Source: JAFKFH01 sp017307375
GTDB taxonomy: Bacteria > Pseudomonadota > Alphaproteobacteria > Ferrovibrionales > Ferrovibrionaceae
Length of the DNA: 64,000 nucleotides
Assembly: GCA_965229335.1 (NCBI GenBank)
Contig: OZ245874.1
Location: 4,526,001-4,590,000, forward strand
Direction of reading: 5' to 3'
In this document: piece after piece, positions 17,801-25,141 of the stretch
How the letters are laid out: the number at the start of each line of letters is the position of its first letter
Numbering within the stretch: the stretch's first letter is position 1
Program-made: the position numbers and the translations under genes
The notes under the pieces: generated by a model
Told to the model about the DNA's origin: nothing
What the model saw: only the letters and a program-made list of their open reading frames with translations
Databases searched by the model: none

Positions 17801-18228
17801 CCCCGGAAGCGGCCTTTGCGCCGGAAGCATCGCTTGACGCCATCGAGCCCGTCGCCGCCGACGTGGTGCCCGAAACGGCGAGTGAGCCGGCGAGCGAGAC
17901 CGAGGTTGGTGCCGTCACCGCCCCTGCCCCGCAACCCGCGGCGCCGGTCGTCGCGGCCGAACCGGTGTCCGTGCCGCAGGCAGCCCAGCCGCTGGCCGGC
18001 GAAATCTCGCTCACCAGCGTGAAGATCGAGGCGCCGGCCGCATCGGCCCCGACCCCGGTTCCGCCGCCGGCCCCCACGCCCGAGCCCGAGCCTGCCGCAC
18101 CGAGCGGTCTGGCCCTGCCGGCGACCCAGACCAAGGTCGAGGCGATCGCCTCGGAAGTGGTTCTGGTCTCCCCGACCGCCGGGACGGATGAGGAAAAGCC
18201 CAAGCGTGGCGGCTGGTGGAAGCGCTGA
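14845..18228 (+). CDS. rne: Ribonuclease E
   Basis: 1127 residues, the main endoribonuclease for mRNA decay and rRNA processing and scaffold of the degradosome. It opens MATRMLIDATHLEETRVVVV as usual in alphaproteobacteria. The S1 domain begins around residue 36 (GNIYLAKVTRVEPSLQAAFVEYG) and is interrupted from about residue 95 to 375 by an acidic Ala/Glu/Pro-rich, then Arg/Gly-rich insertion (repeated RGDRGGDRG units near 15780-15890). Catalytic acidic residues lie in VDVNSG (Asp602) and DFIDMED (Asp645/Asp648), and the zinc-link CPHC starts at Cys703. The C-terminal third is disordered, with RRRRRGGRDRDE and RRGRRGGRRRRRD basic patches for RNA and acidic spacers. A rho-independent terminator follows. 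Confidence 0.95.
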   Translation: MATRMLIDATHLEETRVVVVKGTRLEEFDFETSTKKTLKGNIYLAKVTRVEPSLQAAFVEYGGNRHGFLAFSEIHPDYYQIPVADRQRLLEQQAAEEARAEEEEEARAVAAEARAAAAAAAGHSDEDDDDAPVDVIEEVGGATPAELAPADVEPGDTAEESADDSPESGTPDDSTPPPSSIAADTGIEKNAIARVTDSKDWSAEPETPAAAEPVVAPDAAPTAAAETAPAAEPAPPIEATTEESAPAPQAEAQPAEPVAEAQAAEDQQAGDTAIEAGEAEAIDAEGETEETTEAREGGEPRQREGREGGRRGRRHGRRGDRHERGGRHGDRGDRGGDRGGDRREGGERHAATAGGEAPAGADGITSIGGDAIDEVRRPRRFSPQRHYKIQEVIKRRQILLVQVVKEERGNKGAALTTFLSLAGRYCVLMPNTARGGGISRKIVSATDRKRLKSIAAELDMPEGMGMIVRTAGMERTKPEIKRDFEFLLRTWDSIRELTLRSTAPCLVYEEANLIKRAIRDLYSKDIDEVLVEGDDGYRAAKDFMKMLMPSHAKRVQPYRDPVPLFHRFQVETQLDAMYSSTVQLRSGGYIVINPTEALVSVDVNSGRATKEHNIEETAYKTNLEASEELARQLRLRDLAGLIVIDFIDMEDHRNARNVERRLKECLKADRARIQVGRISGFGLLEMSRQRLRPSLLEASTQVCPHCQGQGVVRSTESTALHVLRAIEDEGIRDRAAEITVAVSTKVAIYLLNHKRDDVAKIEQRYQMKVIIAADDTLVPPAHRIERTKPRLPDAARQPVALTSMRPIVSETAMADEESADEAEVEEDVAEEAAQAPATAPQEEEEGDRGARGRSRRRRRRGGRDRDEARETQDAEAETAAPVADSPAEIEDAPAEGRADDGDETNGDADGEDADAQRKRRRRGRRGGRRRRRDADGNEILGEGDDEAPAQAATPQTLIWEVPLDGGLPVETAADEAAPFAVPLGFAPEAAFAPEASLDAIEPVAADVVPETASEPASETEVGAVTAPAPQPAAPVVAAEPVSVPQAAQPLAGEISLTSVKIEAPAASAPTPVPPPAPTPEPEPAAPSGLALPATQTKVEAIASEVVLVSPTAGTDEEKPKRGGWWKR

Positions 18229-18251
18229 TACCGGTCACCCGGACCTGACGG

Positions 18252-18283
18252 AAAAAGGGCAGCCCGGCGGCTGCCCTTTTTTT
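18252..18283 (+). terminator. Rho-independent terminator after rne (bidirectional)
   Basis: GGGCAGCC (18257-18264) pairs with GGCTGCCC (18269-18276) around a 4-base loop. Five A residues precede the stem and seven T residues follow it, so it works for rne and, on the minus strand, for the pagL-like gene whose stop is at 18288. Confidence 0.92.
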
Positions 18284-18287
18284 GTCG

Positions 18288-18809
18288 TCAGGGCCAGCGC
18301 ACCGGTATCGCCAGAGTGACCATCAACTCGTTCTCGCCGGGATTGCGGTCGTGGATGCCGGCGTTCGAGATATGGGCGAAACCGACGCCCAACCGGATAT
18401 CGTTGTCGAAGCGATAGGCCAGTTCGGCCCCGAGGCGAAACTGGAAACCGCCGCCCAGATCCTTCGACGAGCCGCGGCTATACCCGCCGATTGCCGCGGT
18501 CGGGGTGAGGATCAAGCGGTCGATGGCGATGTCGGCATAGAGCCCGCCATAGCCGTAGACGCCGCCCCGGCCGTTTGCCATCACCCCGGCCATCGGCCCG
18601 ATGCGGAAGAACTTCTCGCCCAGGCGGAATTCCAGGCGCCCCATGCCGGAAGTCGGGTTGCCGTGATCGCGGCCGAGATTGAAGACGCCGACGCCGAAAT
18701 CGACATGGCTGGGCCCGTCGTCGAGGACTTCCACCTGGGCCTGGACCGGCCCCGCAACCAGCCCGCCGGCCAGCGCCGCTACCACGATCAGCCACCAAAA
18801 TCGATGCAT
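18288..18809 (-). CDS. Acyloxyacyl hydrolase / lipid A 3-O-deacylase (PagL family)
   Basis: 173 residues with a Sec signal peptide (FWWLIVVAALAGGLVAGPVQAQ) and an outer-membrane beta-barrel pattern of alternating residues. The C-terminal active-site strand reads GFAHISNAGIHDRNPGENEL. His146 and Ser148 match the PagL HxS motif, and Glu159 in NPGEN is the likely third catalytic residue. PagL enzymes remove the 3-linked acyl chain from lipid A in the outer membrane, weakening innate immune recognition. GGGAG just before the ATG supports this start. It converges with rne at a shared terminator and is monocistronic as far as can be seen. Confidence 0.85.
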   Translation of the reverse strand: MHRFWWLIVVAALAGGLVAGPVQAQVEVLDDGPSHVDFGVGVFNLGRDHGNPTSGMGRLEFRLGEKFFRIGPMAGVMANGRGGVYGYGGLYADIAIDRLILTPTAAIGGYSRGSSKDLGGGFQFRLGAELAYRFDNDIRLGVGFAHISNAGIHDRNPGENELMVTLAIPVRWP

Positions 18810-18869
18810 CCGCCGCTCCCTTGCCGCCCGTTACAGGTCGACAAGCGCGCACAAGGGAATTTGTTCCTT

Positions 18870-18904
18870 CAAAAGACAATCGCCCCGGCCTGAGGCCGGG
18901 GCGA
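18870..18904 (-). terminator. Rho-independent terminator of the leftward membrane-protein gene
   Basis: A perfect 11-bp stem, TCGCCCCGGCC (18880-18890) with GGCCGGGGCGA (18894-18904), around TGA. On the minus strand it is followed by TTGTCTTTTG. It lies 24 bases past the stop of the gene ending at 18928 and isolates it from pagL. Confidence 0.85.
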
Positions 18905-18927
18905 ATTTGGTCATCTGGCCGAAGGGA

Positions 18928-19779
18928 TCAGTCGTCGCGCAGACGCCCGCCCAGCGCCGCCGACACGCTGGCGATGAAGGCCCCGATCAGCAGCGAGATA
19001 AAGGTGACGAACGCCATGACGATCCCGGCCTTGCGGGCGTTGTCTGCCTGATCCTTGATCTTGGCCTTGGCGGCCGCAAGCTGGACCAGCACTTCATCGA
19101 CGCGCCGCTCGGCATCGGCCTGGGCCAATCCGGTCCGCGCCGAGATCACCTGCGCCACATAGGTACGGTCGGCCGGGGTCAACCGGCCATCGGTCAGGCC
19201 GTCGGCGAGAATGCGCGCGACTTCGCCGCGCGCCTCGTTGGCGCTGGCTTGCGCGGTACCGCCCGTCGTCGGCCGGAACATCATGTCTATGAAATAGTCG
19301 GTCTGTCCCTGCGCCATGCCCGCAGTTCCGGCCGCGGCACCGCCGGCCACCGTCGCCGTCGCCTCAACCGCCCGCGAAGCGGTGCCGGTCGCCGCGCCGA
19401 TGGCGATGCAGGCGACGATCAGCGTCGACAGGCTCCAGGTCAGAAAACCGTGCGCGGTGTCGCGGAAGAACACCTCGTCGGTATGGACGTCAGTCCAGCG
19501 GGTGCGCAGTCGCCCGGCAATGTAGCCGCCAAGCGCTGAAGACACCCATTGCATGACCACCAGCCAGATGGCGGTCGACACCGCGAAGGTAGTCGCGACG
19601 GCCGAGGCCTGCGACCATGGCGACAGCACGCTCAGTCCCAGCGCGGAGCCCAGGATCATCAAGGCAAACGACGTTGCGGTGGCGACGACCGCGCCAGCGA
19701 TGACGGCCGCCCAGGAAACGCTGGAAATCCGGGATTCGGTCGCAACCGGCCGGTCGGAACTATAGACGACGCTGGTCAT
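18928..19779 (-). CDS. Uncharacterised membrane protein with three or four transmembrane segments
   Basis: 283 residues, unrecognised as to function. Hydrophobic segments are visible around residues 21-52 (SWAAVIAGAVVATATSFALM onward), 60-85 (ATTFAVSTAIWLVVMQWVSS onward), 110-130 (WSLSTLIVACIAIGAATGTA) and a C-terminal helix (GIVMAFVTFISLLIGAFIAS). Between the third and fourth lies a soluble part with TPADRTYVAQVISARTGL and the heptad-like ADAERRVDEVLVQLAAAKAK. The ATG at 19779 has GGAGG 8-10 bases upstream. It follows a 25-residue membrane protein gene by 14 bases, so the two are probably co-transcribed and may act together. Confidence 0.82.
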   Translation of the reverse strand: MTSVVYSSDRPVATESRISSVSWAAVIAGAVVATATSFALMILGSALGLSVLSPWSQASAVATTFAVSTAIWLVVMQWVSSALGGYIAGRLRTRWTDVHTDEVFFRDTAHGFLTWSLSTLIVACIAIGAATGTASRAVEATATVAGGAAAGTAGMAQGQTDYFIDMMFRPTTGGTAQASANEARGEVARILADGLTDGRLTPADRTYVAQVISARTGLAQADAERRVDEVLVQLAAAKAKIKDQADNARKAGIVMAFVTFISLLIGAFIASVSAALGGRLRDD

Positions 19780-19793
19780 TGGCCGGTCCTCCG

Positions 19794-19871
19794 TCAACGG
19801 AACAGGAGGAAAAGAAGGATGATCACCGGGATCGGCACACCAAGCAGCCAAAGCAGAATTCCGCGACCCAT
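19794..19871 (-). CDS. 25-residue hydrophobic mini-protein
   Basis: The frame starts at ATG 19871 (MGRGILLWLLGVPIPV) and ends with a TGA at 19796-19794 after LLFLLFR. It is a single membrane helix with a Pro-Ile-Pro kink and charged residues only near the ends. GGGAG sits about 8 bases before the ATG. Very short proteins of the pattern MGRxxLLWLLGxPIPxI are common but usually missed in proteobacterial genomes; their function is unknown. It precedes the larger membrane protein gene by 14 bases on the same strand. Confidence 0.65.
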   Translation of the reverse strand: MGRGILLWLLGVPIPVIILLFLLFR

Positions 19872-19937
19872 GTCGATACTCCCATTGCTCAAAGATGGGG
19901 CAGAAACGGTGTCGGGAAGCTTTTGTTCCTGATCTTC

Positions 19938-20495
19938 CTACTCGACGAGGCGGGCGCGGGGCCAGCGCCGCAGCCAGCCCTTCACCGCGATCCGCTCGTC
20001 GAAGGCCCCACGCCGCTCGCGCCCACGCGTCGTGGGCCTGATCACCAGGGCAAAGAGATCGGCCAAGCCAAAGGGCGCGATAACGGTAACGCAGCCATCG
20101 GCCCCGAGGCTCAGCGCCACGCAGGTCGGCGTCTCGAGCCAGTGGCGCAGCGCATGGTCGAGATCGCGATAGGGGGCGTCGTCGTTGCGCAGATGCATTC
20201 TTGCCTGGTTGCGTACCGACCAGGGCAGCCCGGGCAGCATGCGGGCCAGCCGTGCCTCATGCTCGGTTTCCCGGCGCGGATCGATGTCTGCCGGATCATG
20301 GTAGAGCACATCGACGTCCTCGACGGCACTGCGTGTCGCGAAGCCGGACAGATGGTCCCAGACCAGGGCCCGCACGAAACCAGCACCGATCGCCCCTTGG
20401 GGAAGCCCCAGATCGCGCACCGCCATCAGCGCCGCCATCATGACGGCATCGCCGCGAACCAGCCCGATCAGCGCCGGTTCAAGGTCGCGATCCAT
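19938..20495 (-). CDS. Nucleotidyltransferase family protein (COG3575)
   Basis: 185 residues from ATG 20495; the start overlaps the end of the upstream aminotransferase by 28 bases. The frame extends far upstream as an arginine-rich shadow of that gene, which is rejected. Conserved stretches are GAIGAGFVRALVWDHLSGF, the presumed metal-binding VEDVDVLYHDP, and NQARMHLRNDDAPYRDLDHALRHWLETPTCVAL. The family resembles minimal nucleotidyltransferases, but no substrate is known. Translational coupling to the aminotransferase suggests joint expression rather than a shared pathway. Confidence 0.85.
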   Translation of the reverse strand: MDRDLEPALIGLVRGDAVMMAALMAVRDLGLPQGAIGAGFVRALVWDHLSGFATRSAVEDVDVLYHDPADIDPRRETEHEARLARMLPGLPWSVRNQARMHLRNDDAPYRDLDHALRHWLETPTCVALSLGADGCVTVIAPFGLADLFALVIRPTTRGRERRGAFDERIAVKGWLRRWPRARLVE

Positions 20496-21625
20496 GTCTC
20501 CAGCCGGTCGCAGGCGGCAATCATCGTCTCGGTCGCGCCGGCGAAGGAGAACCGGATGTAACGATGGCCGCGATGCGGATCGAAATCGATCCCGGGCGTC
20601 GCCGCGATCCCGGTTTCCGCGAGCAGGCGACGGGCGAAGGCGTCGGCGTCGTCGGTCAGATGGCTGACATCGGCGTAGACGTAGAAGGCGCCGTCGGCGG
20701 GGGCCAGCCGGTCCAGGCCCGCGCGCGGCAGCCGGTCCAGCAGGATCCGGCGATTCTCGGCATAGCGGGCGACATTGGCATCGCATTCGTCATAGGCGTC
20801 CAGCGCGCCCAGTGCCGCCACCTGGCTTGCGGCCGGCGGCGAGATGAACAGGTTCTGGGCCAGGCATTCGACCGGACGGATCAGCGCCTCGGGCACCACC
20901 ATCCAGCCGATGCGCCAGCCGGTCATCGAGAAGTACTTCGAGAACGAATTGACGACGATGATGTCGGGCGACAGGGCCGCCGCGGTCTGCGGCCGGCCGC
21001 CATAGGTGATGCCGTGATAGATCTCGTCGACGATCAGCCAGCGGTCGCGCGCCGCGCAGTCGGCCGCGAGCGCGGCCAGCACCTGCGGCTCGATCATCGT
21101 GCCCGTCGGGTTGGCGGGACTTGCGACCAGCACGCCGGCAAGCGGTCCGTCGACGCCCGCGACAAGGCCGGTGTCGAGCTGGAAGCGCGTCTCCGGCCCG
21201 CAGGGCACGCCGACCGGCGTCACGCCCAGCCCGGAGAGAATGTTGCGATAGGCCGGATAGCCGGGCTCGGCCAGCGCGACGCGATCGCCATGGTCGAACG
21301 CGGCAAGGAAGGCCAGCAGGAAGGCGCCGGACGCCCCGATCGTCACCACGATGCGCTCGGCCGGCACGTCGACGCCGTAGAAGCGCCGGTAGTGTCGCGA
21401 GATACCGGCCCGCAGGTCGGGCGTGCCGAAGGCGTCGGTATAGCCCAGCGGCCCGGCGGCCATTGCGGTGGTCAGCGCCTCGATCGCCTGGCGCGGCGCC
21501 CCGGTCGCGGGCTGGCCGACCTCCATATGCAGCACTTCCGCGCCGGATTCCTCGCGCGCGGCGGCCGCCTTCATCACTTCCATCACATGGAACGGATCGA
21601 TCGCTCCGCGTCGCGACGCCTTCAT
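20468..21625 (-). CDS. PLP-dependent class I/II aminotransferase
   Basis: 385 residues, fold-type I aminotransferase of the aspartate/alanine type. The PLP-binding lysine is Lys230 in NSFSKYFSMTGWR. Upstream are ASPANPTG (cofactor and substrate contact), WLIVDEIYHGITY with the pyridine-binding aspartate, and GYTDAFGTPDLRAGISRHY. A C-terminal arginine for the substrate carboxylate lies in GHRYIRFSFAG. The specific amino acid cannot be deduced. In many alphaproteobacteria a similar aminotransferase lies next to the M48 protease gene; here it is about 3.5 kb away on the other strand. It is followed by an overlapping nucleotidyltransferase gene. Confidence 0.92.
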   Translation of the reverse strand: MKASRRGAIDPFHVMEVMKAAAAREESGAEVLHMEVGQPATGAPRQAIEALTTAMAAGPLGYTDAFGTPDLRAGISRHYRRFYGVDVPAERIVVTIGASGAFLLAFLAAFDHGDRVALAEPGYPAYRNILSGLGVTPVGVPCGPETRFQLDTGLVAGVDGPLAGVLVASPANPTGTMIEPQVLAALAADCAARDRWLIVDEIYHGITYGGRPQTAAALSPDIIVVNSFSKYFSMTGWRIGWMVVPEALIRPVECLAQNLFISPPAASQVAALGALDAYDECDANVARYAENRRILLDRLPRAGLDRLAPADGAFYVYADVSHLTDDADAFARRLLAETGIAATPGIDFDPHRGHRYIRFSFAGATETMIAACDRLETWIATLNRR

Positions 21626-21691
21626 CGGCCAATCCTCATCTAAAAAGCCCTGTCGATCGGGCGGCCAAGATACCCGGGCGCTGGCGTTTGT

Positions 21692-23617
21692 CTACTCGAC
21701 GGCCGCCGCCCTCTCGGCCCGCCCGCAAAGGAAGGCGAGAAATTCGTCGGGAGGCAGCGCGGCAGAGACCAGGAACCCCTGCATCACGTTGCAATGCCGG
21801 CGGCGCAGCCAATCGGCCTGCGCCGCGGTCTCGACGCCTTCGGCCACGACGGAGAGGTCGAGTTGCCGGGCCAGCGCAATCGCCCCCCGCACCAGCCGGC
21901 AGGTCGCCGGGTCGTCGGGCAGGTCGCGCACGAAGCTGCGATCGAGCTTGACGCTACGCACCGGCAGGCGCGTCAGCCGCGACAGCGACGAATGGCCGAC
22001 CCCGAAGTCGTCGATGGCCAGGGTCACGCCGAGCAGCCTGATCCCGGCGAGGGTGCGGCGCAGCGGCTCGCTCTCGGACAGATAGAGGCTCTCGGTGATC
22101 TCGAGTTCCAGGGCGTGCCCGGGCAACCCGGTTTCCGCCAGCACGGTCTCGACGATGCCGAGAAAATCCGGCGCCTCGATCTGAGCAACCGACACATTCA
22201 CGGCGATGCGCAGGTCGAAGCCGCCAGCGCGCCACCCTGCCGCCGCCCGCACGGCAGCGCGCAGCACCGACGCGCCGATGGCGGCGATCAGGCCCTCCTC
22301 CTCGGCCACCGGAACGAACTCGTCCGGCGACATCATCTGCCCGCCGCGCTGCCAGCGCAGCAGCGCCTCGGCGCCAATCAGGGCCCCGTCGGTCAGGCGG
22401 ATCTGCGGCTGGAACCAGACCTGCAAGGCATCGGCCGCCATCGCGGCGCGCAGGTCCTCGACCAGGCGCCGGCGGCTGCGCAGCGCGTCGTCGAGGAAGG
22501 GGGTGTAGTGGGTCGGCCCCGCATCGCCGCGGGCGCGGCCGTCGACCAGGGCGGCCCGCGCCCGCGACAGCAGGGTTGCGGCGTCGCGCCCGTCGTCGGG
22601 ATAACGGGCGACGCCGGCGGCCACCACCACATGGATGCCGCCGATCTCGACCTGGCCGAGCATGCCGGCCGCCCGCAACCTGGCCTCCAGCGCCTCGACG
22701 GTCGGGGTCACCAGGGCCAGGGCGAATTCGTCGCCGCCGATCCGCGCCCCCAGATCGACCAGCTGGTTCAACGCCCCGACCCTGGCAGCGAGGGCGCGCA
22801 GCGCGGCATCGCCGGCGGCCTGCCCGTGGGTTGCATTGACGGCGTTGAACCCCTCGATATCGAAACAGACGATCTCGATCGGGCGCCCGGCCCCGGCAGC
22901 GATCATCTGGTCGAGACGTCGACAGAAGGTGGGCCGGTTGGCCAGCCCGGTCAGCCCGTCGAAGTCCCGCTCGTAGCGCGCCCGATCGATTTCGGCGGCC
23001 ACCAGCGCCTTCTCGGCCGCCGTCAGTTCGTCGCGCAGCCGCATCGCGCGCTGGCGCCGCCGCTCGGTACAGCCGGTGTAGGTGAGGGTCAGCGCCAGGG
23101 TGAGCAGCATGTAGTTGACGTGGAAGGCCGCAAATTCCGCCGATGCGGAGGCGGCGACCAGGCCGAAGCAGGAAATCGCCATGACGATGGCAGCCAGCAG
23201 CAGGTGGGTGCCGAAATTCGGGCTGACGGCGATCAGCCCCACCAGGATCGCCATGAAGGTCGGGGTCGTCGCCGGGTAGTCGCCGTGCCTGATGAAGATA
23301 TTGCCCTCGACGGCCAGGACCGAAAAACCGACACAGAGCGCCACCAGCGCCAGCAGCAACCGTTGCCGCGACGGCGTGCCGGCCAGCAACGGCATGACCA
23401 GCAGCGGCCAGGCGATCCCGGCCAGGAAGATCAGGTCGCCCTCGGCCTCCAGGATGTTGCCGAAGATCACTTCGCGCAGATAGAGCGTCAGAACCGCAAT
23501 GCTGGCCAGCACCACCAGCACGCGGGTCAGCGTCCAGACCTCGACCAGGCGCATCGCGCCATAGCGGCGCGCCTGGTCGGGATCGAGCGGCGAGCGCAGC
23601 AGTTCCATCACGCGCAT
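21692..23617 (-). CDS. Membrane GGDEF-EAL cyclic di-GMP protein
   Basis: 641 residues from ATG 23617; a TTG at 23623 and an ATG at 23608 are alternatives. About six transmembrane helices occupy roughly residues 25-185, an integral membrane sensor without a recognisable ligand domain. The GGDEF motif is intact at 294-298 (RIGGDEFALAL). The EAL domain has GAEALLRW (Glu417), NVSVAQIE, ELEITESLYL, IDDFGVGHSSLSRL and VVAEGVET, so phosphodiesterase catalytic residues appear complete. The final QGFLVSAAL replaces the usual QGxxxSxP. Both cyclase and phosphodiesterase activities are possible; in such tandem proteins the GGDEF part often only binds GTP. Confidence 0.93.
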   Translation of the reverse strand: MRVMELLRSPLDPDQARRYGAMRLVEVWTLTRVLVVLASIAVLTLYLREVIFGNILEAEGDLIFLAGIAWPLLVMPLLAGTPSRQRLLLALVALCVGFSVLAVEGNIFIRHGDYPATTPTFMAILVGLIAVSPNFGTHLLLAAIVMAISCFGLVAASASAEFAAFHVNYMLLTLALTLTYTGCTERRRQRAMRLRDELTAAEKALVAAEIDRARYERDFDGLTGLANRPTFCRRLDQMIAAGAGRPIEIVCFDIEGFNAVNATHGQAAGDAALRALAARVGALNQLVDLGARIGGDEFALALVTPTVEALEARLRAAGMLGQVEIGGIHVVVAAGVARYPDDGRDAATLLSRARAALVDGRARGDAGPTHYTPFLDDALRSRRRLVEDLRAAMAADALQVWFQPQIRLTDGALIGAEALLRWQRGGQMMSPDEFVPVAEEEGLIAAIGASVLRAAVRAAAGWRAGGFDLRIAVNVSVAQIEAPDFLGIVETVLAETGLPGHALELEITESLYLSESEPLRRTLAGIRLLGVTLAIDDFGVGHSSLSRLTRLPVRSVKLDRSFVRDLPDDPATCRLVRGAIALARQLDLSVVAEGVETAAQADWLRRRHCNVMQGFLVSAALPPDEFLAFLCGRAERAAAVE

Positions 23618-23655
23618 CGGCAAGCCCTGCCGCCGCCCGTTCGATCCACCGGGCG

Positions 23656-25086
23656 CTACATCTGCCCGCCGTCGGCAAGGCCGAAACCGCGCCGGTCGGC
23701 AGCAAAGCCGCAGGTGCCTGGCGAAGAATTGGCACCATTCGGACAGCCGATCAGCCCGACCCGGCCCAATGCCGGCACTTCACGCGTGGCAAAGCCCTGG
23801 AAGCCGACCTGGGCACCTTGCTCGTACATCAGCGCACCGGTAGGCGACGGCCGGAACAGCCGCGGCGCCGCGACCGCCGCGGCCGGGGCCTGACGCTGGA
23901 TCAGCATCTGCCCCAGGACCTCGATCGCCGCCGCCGGGGCGGTCTCGCCGCCCGAACCGGCGGCGACGGCAAAGACCTGGTAGTCGCCGCGCCGCACCGA
24001 GGTGACGATGGCCGGCGCCAGGAAGCGGCCTTCGTCGCCGCTGTCCGACGGCGGGGCCGAGACGAGGATCCCGCCCGCTGCGGTCTTGATGCCGAAAGGC
24101 TGGCCCATCGACACGGCGCAGGCGACCGCACGGCCGGCACGGTCCATGGTGACGAACCCGGTCGAGCCGACCGAGGCGAGCGGCGCCGGGGCCCCCTCGA
24201 CGCCATAGGCACGGCCCAGCGCGGCGATCAGCCGGTCGTTGACGGCCGGGCCGCCCGGGGCGATCGCCTGCCACAGCTGGGTCGCGATACCGCCGACCGG
24301 CCCGGCCGGCACGAACACGGCCCGTTCGCCCGGCCCGTCGATGCGCGCCGCCTGGGTCCAGCGCGGCCCGGTCGTACGCATTTCCTCGGCACTGATGCGG
24401 CCCCCCTTGGCGTTGGCCGCCTCGATGAACCGGCGCGCGGTCTGGCCGACGTAGAATTCGCCGGCACCGCCGGCCCGGATTGCCGCCAGCACGGTGCCGA
24501 CGCCATCCTGGCGCATCGGCTGGCCTTCCTGGCGCGGCTGACGGTCCTGGCCGTAGATATAGTCGGCCATGTCGGGTTCGGAACCGATGACGCCCGCCAC
24601 TTCCTCGAGCGCGCGGACATAGGCGCGCGATACGGGAAATCCGGCGCGCGCCAGCTGTTCGCCCGGCGTCACCACGTTTTCCCAGCGCATCTTGCCGTAT
24701 TTGGCGTGCAGGACGCCCATGCCCCGAATATTGCCGGGGATTGCGATGGTGCCGCCGTCGCGCGGCATGACCCGAGGAAACTCGAGAAGTTCGGGGACCG
24801 CATTGGCCTTGTCGGGGTCGTGCACCAGGCAAACCCCGCCGCCGCCCACGCCTGCGGCGCTCGGATAGGTCACCGCCAGCGCGAAATAGGCCGCGACGGC
24901 GGCATCGGCAGCGGTTCCCCCGGCCGAGAGGACATCCAGCCCGATCATCGTCGCCCGCGGCTCGTCGGTCACAATCCCGCCACCGAAACCGCGGACCATG
25001 CCGGGGACCCCCGGCTTTTCCGTCTCGGACTTGCCGCAACCGGCCAGGGTGAGGACGATCGACAGCGCGGCCGCGACGGCGCGCAT
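23656..25086 (-). CDS. Gamma-glutamyltransferase-like lipoprotein, atypical nucleophile
   Basis: 476 residues from ATG 25086, with a lipoprotein signal (SIVLTLAGCGKS, lipobox LAGC, Cys17). The first half matches the gamma-glutamyltransferase large chain: DVLSAGGTAADAAVAAYFAL and SAAGVGGGGVCLVHDP. Around the expected autoprocessing site the usual TTHxSxxD is replaced by STGFVTMD (Ser308-Thr309-Gly310), so the N-terminal nucleophile would be Ser rather than Thr, and the following His is missing. The protein is also shorter than typical members (about 550-580). Glutathione hydrolysis is therefore uncertain. It is divergent from the M48 protease gene with only 55 bases between starts. Confidence 0.8.
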   Translation of the reverse strand: MRAVAAALSIVLTLAGCGKSETEKPGVPGMVRGFGGGIVTDEPRATMIGLDVLSAGGTAADAAVAAYFALAVTYPSAAGVGGGGVCLVHDPDKANAVPELLEFPRVMPRDGGTIAIPGNIRGMGVLHAKYGKMRWENVVTPGEQLARAGFPVSRAYVRALEEVAGVIGSEPDMADYIYGQDRQPRQEGQPMRQDGVGTVLAAIRAGGAGEFYVGQTARRFIEAANAKGGRISAEEMRTTGPRWTQAARIDGPGERAVFVPAGPVGGIATQLWQAIAPGGPAVNDRLIAALGRAYGVEGAPAPLASVGSTGFVTMDRAGRAVACAVSMGQPFGIKTAAGGILVSAPPSDSGDEGRFLAPAIVTSVRRGDYQVFAVAAGSGGETAPAAAIEVLGQMLIQRQAPAAAVAAPRLFRPSPTGALMYEQGAQVGFQGFATREVPALGRVGLIGCPNGANSSPGTCGFAADRRGFGLADGGQM

Positions 25087-25141
25087 GGATTGACGAGGCC
25101 CGGACCTCTCCTTAGCGTGGACGTGAACTGGAGAAAATTCG

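Noticed and set aside
20496..20786. N-terminal extension of the nucleotidyltransferase
   Set aside because: The added 97 residues are an arginine-rich translation of the overlapping aminotransferase gene; ATG 20495 matches the family start.
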